Part shown: in pieces, positions 14,570-25,712 of the stretch
How positions within the stretch are numbered: the stretch's first letter is position 1
How the letters are laid out: each line of letters starts with the position of its first letter
Source: Streptomyces sp. NA04227
GTDB taxonomy: Bacteria; Actinomycetota; Actinomycetes; Streptomycetales; Streptomycetaceae
Reading direction: 5' to 3'
DNA length: 64,000 bases
NCBI RefSeq assembly: GCF_013364195.1
Contig: NZ_CP054918.1
Coordinates: forward strand, 6,065,001-6,129,000
The notes under the pieces: model-generated
Seen by the model: only the letters and a program-made list of their open reading frames with translations
The model's database searches: none
Told to the model about the DNA's origin: nothing
Position numbers and translations under genes: made by a program

Positions 14570-16480
14570 TCATGCCGGGAGCGGGTACTTCACGGTGTTG
14601 ACGAAGACGAGACCCATCAGGTCGAGCCGGGCGGCCGTCAGGTTCAACTTCGCCGAGGTGACCTGGAGCAGACCGCCCGCGGTGAGCGTCGCGGCGCCGG
14701 TCGCGGTCATGGTCAGGGCGCCCATCGAGTTGAGGCTGACCGCCCCGGCCAGCGACCGGAGATTGACCAGACCCTGTCCTTGCAGGGTGAGCGGCCCGCC
14801 GCTGCGGATCGAGACCGACCTGCGCCCGTGCAGCGACAGACTCGTGCCCGCCTCCACCGACACCGAGCGGCTGCCGGTGATGTTGACCGAGCCCTTGCTG
14901 TCCACGGTGATCTCGGTCTTGGTGCGGTCGAGGTTGATGGTGAGCTTGTCGTTGCCGCTGGCGATGCGCACCCCTTGTTTGCGCCTGCCGGTCCGCTGGC
15001 TGAGCAGGTCGACACGGTTGCCCTGACGGTCCGACAGGGTGTGCCGGGTGGCCTGCTTCTTGAGGCCGTCGTGCAGCGGCACATCACTGACCTTGGTCGG
15101 CAGGTCCCGGCCGTTGTACAGCCCGCCGATCACGAACGGGTGGTCGAGCGCCCCCCGGTCGAAGGCGACGAGCACCTCGTCGCCGACGTCCATCGGGAAG
15201 ACTCCGCCGCCGCCCTTGCCGCCGAGTTGCACGCTGCGCGCCCAGTCGCTGACGTAGGCGTCGTCCAGCCACGGGAACTGGAGCTTGACCCTGCCCTGCT
15301 TGAGCGGGTCCTGTACGTCGGTGACGACGGCGTTGGCGACGCTGGGCAGCCGGGCCGCGCTGCCGCTGTCGGAGCCGCCGCCCGAGGCGAGCCCGTACAG
15401 GGAGCGCCACTGGCGCCCGCTGACGGTGATCCAGGACTCGTAGTGCTGTCCGTCACCGAAGACATGGCGTACGGAGGTGACGGTGTACTTCCCCTCGAAC
15501 GGCTTGCCCACGTCGGCCAGGGCGACCGGGACCCCGGGCCGCAGCTCGGGGTTGCCGCGTACGGCGACCTCCAGTTCGGCGAAGGAGGAGGTGACGTCGG
15601 CGGCGAGAGCCTTGGCGGCGTGCCGGACCTCGTCCTGCTTGTCGTGGGGGGAGCCGGTCTCGACGAGCTTGGCGGGCTTGAACTTGCTGCCCGCCGCGCC
15701 GGGGGTGAGGCCGATGGAGATACCCGGGTCGGTGGTGGCCGGCGCGATCTCGGTGATCTTCTTCTTGGTGGTGACGTTCCAGCCGCGCGACTCGACCTTG
15801 CCGACCTGGTCGGCGGCGGTGACCGCGGCCCGCAGCCGCAGGATGTCGTGACCGGCCTGGAGCACGAAGGCGCTCTGGTCGCCGTCCGTACGCGGAGAGG
15901 GCGCCCCGGCCGACGGCTTCGGCGTGACGAACCTGAACTTCCCCTTGGCATCGAGGGACATGACCATGTTGTTCTCGTCCGCGAGCCGGGACAGGAAGTC
16001 CCAGTCGGTGACATTGGACTGGCTGATGAACTCGTACGTGCCCTTCGTCGGCTGGATCCGGCCGACGGGCACCCCGTCCATACCGACGAGCTTGCGGGCG
16101 ATGTCGGAGGCTTTCTGATTGCGGTACGCGGCCACCCGGCGCTGACGCAGCAGGCGGTGCCCGTAGTCGTAGCCGCGGATGACGGTGAAGCTTCCGGTGC
16201 CGTCGTAGTCGGCCTCCATGCCGGTGACCTCGCCGGTCAGCAGCGGTTTGCCGACACCCTGGCCGTCGGCCACCGGTGTGAGGACCACCTTGGTGCCGAA
16301 CTGCACGTTCAGGTCGCCGAGCAGCGTGCGGTAGGGGTCCCGGAACGTCAGCCGGAACGCCGCGGGCACCCCGGCGCCCTGGTCGACCCAGCCCTCGGTG
16401 AGCATCGGGGCGATGTCGTCGGGCAGTTTCGCGCCACCGATGGTGACCTGCATGATGCTGGAGTACGAGGTCTGCACCAT
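14570..16480 (-). CDS. eCIS hub/spike protein, VgrG family
   Basis: A 636-aa VgrG/gp27-gp5-like protein. The N-terminal half holds the hub fold with TYEFISQSNVTDWDFLSRLA. Residues around 380-450 form the gp5 OB-fold (QGRVKLQFPWLDDAYVSDWA, then DVGDEVLVAFDRG and HPFVIGGLYNG). The C-terminus is a beta-helix of short repeats (GSVNITGSRSVSVEAG and similar). It sits under the tube and carries the puncturing needle (Cis8). The start ATG at 16480 overlaps the stop of the LysM gene. No PAAR tip gene follows it, unlike many related clusters. Confidence 0.93.
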   Translation of the reverse strand: MVQTSYSSIMQVTIGGAKLPDDIAPMLTEGWVDQGAGVPAAFRLTFRDPYRTLLGDLNVQFGTKVVLTPVADGQGVGKPLLTGEVTGMEADYDGTGSFTVIRGYDYGHRLLRQRRVAAYRNQKASDIARKLVGMDGVPVGRIQPTKGTYEFISQSNVTDWDFLSRLADENNMVMSLDAKGKFRFVTPKPSAGAPSPRTDGDQSAFVLQAGHDILRLRAAVTAADQVGKVESRGWNVTTKKKITEIAPATTDPGISIGLTPGAAGSKFKPAKLVETGSPHDKQDEVRHAAKALAADVTSSFAELEVAVRGNPELRPGVPVALADVGKPFEGKYTVTSVRHVFGDGQHYESWITVSGRQWRSLYGLASGGGSDSGSAARLPSVANAVVTDVQDPLKQGRVKLQFPWLDDAYVSDWARSVQLGGKGGGGVFPMDVGDEVLVAFDRGALDHPFVIGGLYNGRDLPTKVSDVPLHDGLKKQATRHTLSDRQGNRVDLLSQRTGRRKQGVRIASGNDKLTINLDRTKTEITVDSKGSVNITGSRSVSVEAGTSLSLHGRRSVSIRSGGPLTLQGQGLVNLRSLAGAVSLNSMGALTMTATGAATLTAGGLLQVTSAKLNLTAARLDLMGLVFVNTVKYPLPA

Positions 16481-17202
16481 CAGCGGGACACCTCTTCCGC
16501 GGCGGGCAGCACGAGTTCGGCTCCGGCCGGCAGCCGTGACGGGTCGTCGATGCCGTTGGCCTCGGCGATGGTGCGCCAGGCGGTGGCGCTGCCGTACTCG
16601 CGCCAGGCCAGCGACTGCAACGAGTCGCCCGCGACGACCCGGTGGACCCGTTGAGCCGTGAGCGCCCCGGAGGTCGGGTTCTGGCCCTTGGTCTTGCCGG
16701 GGATCTCCACCAGGTGCACCTGGCAGGTGGCGCGGATGGGAATGCCGGTGGTGCCGAAGAGGGTGTACGTCGCCTCGATGGAACTGACGTACGCGGTGAA
16801 CCGGGCCGTGGAGAACGACCCCCACTGGAAGACCACCCACGGCGGTGACGGCTTCTTGGCGGCGATGCTCTTGGCGGTCACCTTGCAGCAGCCGAGCAGC
16901 GAATCCACCTTCTTCAGCACCGTGTTGCCGTTCGGCTTGGTGGACGAGTCCAGAAAGATCTCCACGGTCATCTCCCTCGGCTCGGCGCCCAGGAACTCCG
17001 GTTTCGAGCCGTCCCGTACGGCCGCGGTCGGGGTGGCCTTCCACTGGGTGCGCTGACTGAGCGAGAGCTGCGCCGGGTTGAACTCGAAACCGAAGGTCCG
17101 CATGAGCGCCCCGGGTCGGTTGCTCTTGCCGACCGGGGGCTCGTGGATGGCGAGGTTGGCGCGTACCAGGCTCTTGCCGGCGCCTCCGCTGTTCTTGGCC
17201 AT
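16480..17202 (-). CDS. eCIS baseplate hub adaptor with C-terminal LysM domain
   Basis: A 240-aa protein. The N-terminal gp53-like part has FGFEFNPAQLSLSQRTQW. The C-terminal LysM (VVAGDSLQSLAWREYGS then WRTIAEANGI) is the domain that joins hub and wedge parts in Afp7/Pvc7-type proteins (Cis7). ATG at 17202 has a good AAGGAAG site seven bases upstream. In these machines LysM works in protein assembly; a peptidoglycan-binding role is less likely because the particle assembles inside the cell. Confidence 0.9.
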   Translation of the reverse strand: MAKNSGGAGKSLVRANLAIHEPPVGKSNRPGALMRTFGFEFNPAQLSLSQRTQWKATPTAAVRDGSKPEFLGAEPREMTVEIFLDSSTKPNGNTVLKKVDSLLGCCKVTAKSIAAKKPSPPWVVFQWGSFSTARFTAYVSSIEATYTLFGTTGIPIRATCQVHLVEIPGKTKGQNPTSGALTAQRVHRVVAGDSLQSLAWREYGSATAWRTIAEANGIDDPSRLPAGAELVLPAAEEVSR

Positions 17203-17231
17203 GGGTCTTCCTTTCTGCTGCGCGGGCGCCG

Positions 17232-17654
17232 TCAGTCCGTGAATCCGTGGTGGGCGATCTCCAGGACCTCCGTGGCCACGGCCGGGCTCGCCGGGTCGAG
17301 GGTGGGGCCCTGCCAGCTGACGGGCAGCACGTCGATCAGTCCCCACCGGGCCACCAGCGACCCGTCGGCGCGCAGGGCCGAGATCTGGGCGGTGGGCCGC
17401 TTGATCCCCGTCTGGACCGACGAGATCCACTTGGCGACCTTCGCGGTGTCCGGGGTGAGCGGCCGGGTCAGCCGGATGGTGGAGAAGGTGACCCGGGTCG
17501 GCAGCGCCCACACGAAGCCGTTGTTGCCGCCCTCCTGCCGGTGCTCGATCTCCACCTGCGAGGACAGCCCTTGGCACCCGTTGAAGTGGCCGAGGCTTTC
17601 GCCGTCGATGGTGAGCGTGAACCAGATCGTGGAGCCCGGATCCTGGCGGGGCAT
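17232..17654 (-). CDS. eCIS tube-like protein 2 (T4 gp19-type, tube initiator)
   Basis: A 140-aa phage tail-tube family protein containing DGESLGHFNGCQGLSSQVE and LTRPLTPDTAKVAKWI. It differs from the main tube gene at 21798 and lies beside the hub genes. It therefore probably forms the first tube layer that adapts the trimeric hub to the hexameric tube (Afp5/Cis1b role). This role is by position and family. Confidence 0.88.
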   Translation of the reverse strand: MPRQDPGSTIWFTLTIDGESLGHFNGCQGLSSQVEIEHRQEGGNNGFVWALPTRVTFSTIRLTRPLTPDTAKVAKWISSVQTGIKRPTAQISALRADGSLVARWGLIDVLPVSWQGPTLDPASPAVATEVLEIAHHGFTD

Positions 17655-17704
17655 CGTGGGTGGGCCTTTCTCTCGGGCGGACGGTGGGCGGCGTGGGCGG
17701 CCGG

Positions 17705-21133
<3,429 letters not shown>

Positions 21134-21136
21134 CGC

Positions 21137-21295
21137 TCAGCCCTCCGCCGCGCCGCGCGTCACGAGGGACGCGATCTGGTCCGTGTACCGGCGGCGGTCC
21201 TGGTGCTCCAGGTCCAGGATCGCGTCCAGGCTCCAGTGGAAGTGGTAGGCGACGTACGCGATCTCCTGGTGCAGCCGGTCGGTCGCGTACGTCAC
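21137..21295 (-). CDS. Small eCIS protein, DUF6760-like
   Basis: A 52-aa protein, MTYATDRLHQEIAYVAYHFH then WSLDAILDLEHQDRRRY. GTG at 21295 overlaps the preceding stop (GTGA), so it is translationally coupled. The aromatic-rich AYHFHW core and the acidic/basic helix resemble the short family I recall as DUF6760, which is found next to tail-tube genes in eCIS loci. Role unknown; a tail-assembly or tube-chaperone partner is plausible. Confidence 0.72.
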   Translation of the reverse strand: MTYATDRLHQEIAYVAYHFHWSLDAILDLEHQDRRRYTDQIASLVTRGAAEG

Positions 21296-21798
21296 GATTC
21301 CCCCAGGCGGCTCCCGCCGAGTTCCACCTCGAACGGCTGCGAACAGTGCGGGCACTGAACGGCCGCGCGGGTGTGGCCCTCCGCGTTGATCTGGCGGTAG
21401 AAGTCCTGGAGGAACGCCAGGTCGGAGGCGAACATGTTCTCCACGATCCCGTCGTGCACCATCGTCAGCGTGCCGAGCCGGGTGATCACCCGGCCGAGCA
21501 GCACGACCGACAGGTACGCCGGGTTCTCCTGCACCCGTACGTCGCGCAGCGGGACCAGTTCGTCCCGGGCCGTCGACAGGCGCATCACACCGTCGCGGTG
21601 CACGGTGCCCGACTCGTCGACGTACCCGCGCGGGAGCTCGAAGGGGAACTCCGTGCGCAACTGCTGCCTCGGTGCCGTGTCGGCCGGTGCCTCGGCGGAG
21701 ACGGTGGCCGGAGCGGAACGGGGGAGATCCGCTCCGGCCGCCGGGTTCTGGGGGTCCCGGTGCGCCGCGGTGGGCGCCCCGACAGCCGAACGCCGCAC
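21292..21798 (-). CDS. Conserved eCIS protein between tube and DUF6760-like genes
   Basis: A 168-aa protein. The first 50 residues are Ala/Pro-rich. The rest holds FPFELPRGYVDESGTVHRDG, a MRLSTARDELVPLRD segment, and a C-terminal CPHC pair near QCPHCSQPF that may bind metal. GTG at 21798 shares one base with the tube stop (TAGTG). The position just after the tube gene recalls tail-assembly chaperone genes of contractile phages. I do not recognise a function with confidence. Confidence 0.72.
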   Translation of the reverse strand: MRRSAVGAPTAAHRDPQNPAAGADLPRSAPATVSAEAPADTAPRQQLRTEFPFELPRGYVDESGTVHRDGVMRLSTARDELVPLRDVRVQENPAYLSVVLLGRVITRLGTLTMVHDGIVENMFASDLAFLQDFYRQINAEGHTRAAVQCPHCSQPFEVELGGSRLGES

Positions 21799-22241
21799 TA
21801 CTCGATGACCAGTTCTTCGAACACGATGGTGACGGTCTCGGTCAGGGCCGCCGCCTCGCCCGCCTTCACGGTGCTCGTGTCGATCTTGCTGCACCAGGCG
21901 TTGCGCAGGTTGTAGCGCTTCACCGGGTTGTCCTGGAAGTCCATCACGATGATGGACGCGTTCTTGCGGGCCGTGCTCATCTGGCCCCGGATCGAGTCGT
22001 TGATCCACTGGGTGAACGACGTCGACTGGGTCATACCGCGCACGACGGTGCACTGGCCGTTCTTCTGCACGCCCGGCAGCAGGGCGACTTCGGCCTTGCC
22101 CTGCGCGCTGTTCTGCTGGTAGGTGATGACGTCCTGTTCGAGGGTGAGGCCGCTGACCTCGGCGAGGTACTCGACCATCACCCCGTCGATCTGGAGGCCG
22201 AAATTGTGTGAGGTGAGGGCGTCACCCGGCTGGAGACTCAT
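21798..22241 (-). CDS. eCIS inner tube protein (T4 gp19 family)
   Basis: A 147-aa tail-tube protein: ALTSHNFGLQIDGVMVEYLA, then GLTLEQDVITYQQNSAQGKA. It is the main tube subunit (Cis1a/Afp1 role), stacked in hexamers inside the sheath. It follows the sheath gene directly and is coupled to the next gene. Length is typical. Confidence 0.95.
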   Translation of the reverse strand: MSLQPGDALTSHNFGLQIDGVMVEYLAEVSGLTLEQDVITYQQNSAQGKAEVALLPGVQKNGQCTVVRGMTQSTSFTQWINDSIRGQMSTARKNASIIVMDFQDNPVKRYNLRNAWCSKIDTSTVKAGEAAALTETVTIVFEELVIE

Positions 22242-22316
22242 GTGTTCGCTGTCCTTCTAGAAAGGGGAGGGGCGCGGGGAGGCGTACGGGGACCGAGGCA
22301 CGACGGGTGCCCCCGC

Positions 22317-23921
22317 CTACTCCTCCAACTCCCCGCTGCCGCTGGAGAACTGGGCCAGCCGGAAGATCACGAACTCGGCGGGCTTGACCGGCGCGATGCC
22401 GATCTCGCAGATGACCCGGCCGAGGTCGACCGACTCCGGCGGGTTGGTCTCCTCGTCGCACTTGACGTAGTACGCCTGCTCGGGGCTCTGCCCGAAGAGG
22501 GCGCCGCCGCGCCACTCGTTGACCAGGAACGCCGAGATGTTGCGCCGGATGCGGGCCCAGAGGTTGTGGTCGTTCGGCTCGAACACCACCCACTGGGTGC
22601 CGATCAGGATCGACTCCTCCAGGTAGTTGAAGTACCGGCGGATGTTCAGGTAGCGCCAGGCCGGATCGGAGGACAGGGTGCGGGCGCCCCAGATGCGGAT
22701 GCCGCGGCCGGGGAAGGCGCGGATGCAGTTGACCCCGATCGGGTTGAGCAGGTCCTGCTCGCCGCGGGTGATCTGGAGTTCGAGATCGACGGCGCCGCGT
22801 ACGACCTCGTTGGCCGGGGCCTTGTGCACGCCGCGCTCGGAGTCGTTGCGGGCCCAGATCCCGGCCACATGGCCGCTCGGCGGGATCAGCCGGGACTGCC
22901 CGGACGCCGGGTCGAAGGTCTTGATCCAGGGGTAGTACAGGGCCGCGTACTTGGAGTCGTAGCCGGCCGTCTCCTGGCGCCAGACGTGAATCTGACGGGC
23001 GTTCAGGCCGGGCGGCGGGTCGATGACGGCGACCCGGTCGCCCATCAGCTCGCAGTGGGCGATGAGTCCGAGCTGGACGGCCTTGACGGCTTCCAGGTCG
23101 ATCGCGCCGCGCTGGTAGGCGGCCATCAGGTCGGGCACCGCGACCATGGAGATCTCGTCGACGGCCTCCAGGCCGCCGAAGCCGGTGCGGTCCGCGGAGT
23201 CGCCGAGGTACTGGGCCGGGCCGGGGTGCGCGCTCTCGCCCTTGGCGGCCGGAGCCGGGGCCGGAGCGGCGGGCGGCGCGGGCAGCGCCACGGTCTGGTT
23301 CTCCGGGCGTGCCAGTTGTGCGGCGGGCGCGGCCTCGGTCACCGTGATGAGCCTGGAGCGCTCCTTGACCTGGCTGACGACATAGGCGCGGCTGCCCTTC
23401 TTGGCGCTCACGTCGAAGGCCTCGACCGGCTTGTCGCCGTCCTTGACGATCAGCTTGAAGCGCTCGGCCGCTCCCTCGCCCTCGGGGTCGGCGACCTCGA
23501 CGGACAGCGTGCCCTGTGCGCCGGGGGCGAGGGCCGCCACGGCGAAGGTGCCGAGCTGCCGGGGCTCGGCGGCGGGCAGCGCGGCCTGGGCGGGAGTGCC
23601 GCGCACCGCGCCGGTGGCGGCGGCCGGGCCCGATCCGCCCGCGGCGGCGTCCTCGGCGCTGCCGCCGACCCGGACGACGTACGCCGCGCTGCCGCCGTTG
23701 TTGAAGAAGCCGTAGACGGAGTGCGCCAGGTAGTACCCGTCGGTGAAGTCACCGAAGGCCGCGACGTACTGGGACCAGTTGGTCACCAGCGTGGGCTCGT
23801 TCAGTGGGCCGGTCGGCGAGAGCCCGACGAAGGCCGCGACCGAGGTGCCCACCCCCTCGATCGGGCGTGAGCCGCTGGCCACCTCCTCGACGTAGACGCC
23901 GGGCGACAGGTAGGACGGCAT
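22317..23921 (-). CDS. eCIS contractile sheath protein
   Basis: A 534-aa tail sheath protein. The N-terminus is classical (MPSYLSPGVYVEEVASGSRP, then GVGTSVAAFVGLSPTGP) and the C-terminus carries the conserved sheath fold (LNIRRYFNYLEESI, WARIRRNISAFL). A Pro/Ala-rich insert around residues 205-225 (ALPAPPAAPAPAPAAKG) separates two parts of the variable surface domain. ATG at 23921 has GAGGAGAG upstream. It is the first gene of the leftward structural operon, so it should be the most strongly expressed. Contraction of this sheath drives the tube. Confidence 0.96.
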   Translation of the reverse strand: MPSYLSPGVYVEEVASGSRPIEGVGTSVAAFVGLSPTGPLNEPTLVTNWSQYVAAFGDFTDGYYLAHSVYGFFNNGGSAAYVVRVGGSAEDAAAGGSGPAAATGAVRGTPAQAALPAAEPRQLGTFAVAALAPGAQGTLSVEVADPEGEGAAERFKLIVKDGDKPVEAFDVSAKKGSRAYVVSQVKERSRLITVTEAAPAAQLARPENQTVALPAPPAAPAPAPAAKGESAHPGPAQYLGDSADRTGFGGLEAVDEISMVAVPDLMAAYQRGAIDLEAVKAVQLGLIAHCELMGDRVAVIDPPPGLNARQIHVWRQETAGYDSKYAALYYPWIKTFDPASGQSRLIPPSGHVAGIWARNDSERGVHKAPANEVVRGAVDLELQITRGEQDLLNPIGVNCIRAFPGRGIRIWGARTLSSDPAWRYLNIRRYFNYLEESILIGTQWVVFEPNDHNLWARIRRNISAFLVNEWRGGALFGQSPEQAYYVKCDEETNPPESVDLGRVICEIGIAPVKPAEFVIFRLAQFSSGSGELEE

Positions 23922-24218
23922 GCTCTGCTCTCCTCGAGTACGAGACAGGATGCCTGTCAGCTTCACGCGCGCGCGGCCCGCTCCGAAACGTCCTCCGGTG
24001 CCTGAGTGGGGGCACGGTCGTTGCCCCGGGCCGTGCCCCCAGGGGCAGTTCACGGTGTTCCGCGGTGGGCAGGAACCCCGGACCGGGGCTCCGCCCGGGC
24101 CGGTCACGGGCCCCCGGCCGGGTCCGGCTGCCCCCGGATCTGCCCTCGCGTACCTGTCGGCGGCCCGGGTGCCCCGGTAAGGCTGGTGGGTCAACTGGCC
24201 GACGGCGAAGGGAGTATC
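23922..24218. promoter_or_regulatory. Divergent promoter region, sheath operon / candidate cargo
   Basis: A 297-bp gap with two inverted repeats. GACAGG-atg-CCTGTC at 23944-23958 lies about 21 nt upstream of the sheath start, in its leader. GGGGGCACGG...CCGTGCCCCC at 24008-24040 is a perfect 10-bp stem with a 13-nt loop. The first could be an operator or leader hairpin; the second looks like a terminator in the middle of a divergent region. Promoter hexamers are not evident. Confidence 0.55.
24008..24040. terminator. Terminator-like stem-loop between divergent eCIS promoters
   Basis: Perfect 10-bp GC-rich arms around a 13-nt loop. No gene ends here in either direction, so it may end a short leader or small RNA, or insulate the two promoters. 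Weak support beyond the fold. Confidence 0.45.
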
Positions 24219-25589
24219 GTGCGCGCGCACGGAACGCGGGGCCGACGCTCCGACGAGCGGGAGGCAGCGGGCCGCGTGGCGCTGCCGAGCATGCCGGTCC
24301 AACGGATGCTCAACCTTCAGGGCGCGGCGGGGAACGCGGCTGTGGCCCGGGCCGTCGAGGAGGAGCGGCACGAACACGGCCCCGGGTGCGGGCACGGGAG
24401 TGTCGAGGACACCGCCCCGGCAGGGCAGCGCGGTCTCCTGGACGCCGCCATGGCCACCGAGAGCCGCCCGCTTCCCGGCGCGTTCCTCGCCAGGGCGCGG
24501 TCGTTCTACCAGAACGACAACCTCTCCGCGGGCCGCGTGCACGACAATCCGACGGCCCAGCGCGCGACCGAGGCGATGGGCGCCCGGGCCATGACGGTCG
24601 GCACCCACATCTTCCTCGGCCCGTCCGCCGTCGGCGACACCGAGACCCTGGCCCATGAGGCCGGTCACCTCGACAAGAACCTCAGGGGCATCCGCGAGAC
24701 CGGCAACGACAACGGGGCCGGCGTCACGGTGACCGACCCCGGGCAGGCGTCCGAGCGGGCGGCGCAGGCGGACGGTGCCGCCTTCGTGGCGGGCGCCGCC
24801 ACCGCCCCGTCCGTGGTCGCCCAGCGCGCGGTCACCGAGCCTGCGGGCCACGAGGGGGCGGCCGTTCAGCGCAGCACGGACGCCCCGGGCGAGGCCACGG
24901 TGCAGCGGGCTCCGGCCGCCGCCGCGACCGAGGCGGGGCCGGTCGAGATCACCCACCCGCAGATCAAGCTGCTCACCCCGAGGCCGGGGCGGCTGTACCG
25001 CGGTGACAGCCGGCCCCCGGAGCAGGTGATGGGGGACGGGGGCTTCACGTCCCAGGGGACGAACTACGACAAGCTCATCAAGCACCTGCTCGGCCGCATC
25101 ACCGACAACGACGGATCGGGCTGGATCAGCACCAGCAGCGACGAGGAGATCGCCAAGACCTTCGCCTCCCCGCCGAGCCGTTCCGAGCTGAATCCGGGGC
25201 GGCCCGCGAGTCTTCTGCCGCCCCGCCGGGAGGTGAAGCCCACCCGCGTCTCCACCGGCTGGGTGTACGAGATCAAGCCGACCGGCAACATCGTCGCCTT
25301 CGACGACCACGCGGAGAAGGAGACCGAGACCCGGCAGACGAAGTGGACGAAGGAATGGGGCGCCATTCGCAAGATCAACGCGGCCAACATCGAACGGGCC
25401 GTCAAGTACCAGGCGACGTACCAGGCCGACAAACACGGTGCCCCCAGCAACCGCCTGTCGATCGAGGCGATCGACACCTGGGAGAACCCCGACTTCGACG
25501 CGGGTGATCAGGGCTATGACCCGTACAAGGACCCAGAGTCGGGCTGGAGCGACGACAAGAACATCATCGACCGGACCAACGTCAGGTGA
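24219..25589 (+). CDS. Candidate eCIS toxin cargo: DUF4157 domain plus cholera-toxin-like ADP-ribosyltransferase
   Basis: A 456-aa protein. Residues 26-45 (PVQRMLNLQGAAGNAAVARA) match the leader motif of DUF4157 proteins. Residues 102-156 are a DUF4157 domain with an intact HEAGH zinc-protease-type motif at 146-150. A linker with AVQRS and TVQRA follows. Residues 255-400 match the heat-labile enterotoxin/cholera toxin A fold: LYRGDSRPPEQV (NAD-binding Arg261), WISTSS (STS at 304-306), VYEIKPTGNIVAFDD strand, and TKEWGAI with the presumed catalytic Glu379. The usual E/Q two residues before the Glu is Thr377. GTG at 24219 follows AAGGGAG. DUF4157 proteins are known as eCIS-associated toxins; the host target is unknown. 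No immunity gene is apparent next to it. Confidence 0.88.
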   Translation: MRAHGTRGRRSDEREAAGRVALPSMPVQRMLNLQGAAGNAAVARAVEEERHEHGPGCGHGSVEDTAPAGQRGLLDAAMATESRPLPGAFLARARSFYQNDNLSAGRVHDNPTAQRATEAMGARAMTVGTHIFLGPSAVGDTETLAHEAGHLDKNLRGIRETGNDNGAGVTVTDPGQASERAAQADGAAFVAGAATAPSVVAQRAVTEPAGHEGAAVQRSTDAPGEATVQRAPAAAATEAGPVEITHPQIKLLTPRPGRLYRGDSRPPEQVMGDGGFTSQGTNYDKLIKHLLGRITDNDGSGWISTSSDEEIAKTFASPPSRSELNPGRPASLLPPRREVKPTRVSTGWVYEIKPTGNIVAFDDHAEKETETRQTKWTKEWGAIRKINAANIERAVKYQATYQADKHGAPSNRLSIEAIDTWENPDFDAGDQGYDPYKDPESGWSDDKNIIDRTNVR

Positions 25590-25712
25590 GGCGAGGAGTC
25601 GGGGATGAGCCGGGGACGAGCCGGGGAGGAGGGCAGCGTCGGTGCCCCTGCGGACAGGAACTCTGCCCCGGCGGCTCCTGACGCGTGCGGCGGCGCTGCC
25701 TAGCGTCGCCGT

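Noticed and set aside
16480-17202. LysM protein as a peptidoglycan hydrolase or wall-binding protein
   Set aside because: There is no signal peptide or catalytic domain. Gene order and the N-terminal part fit the hub adaptor of contractile particles.
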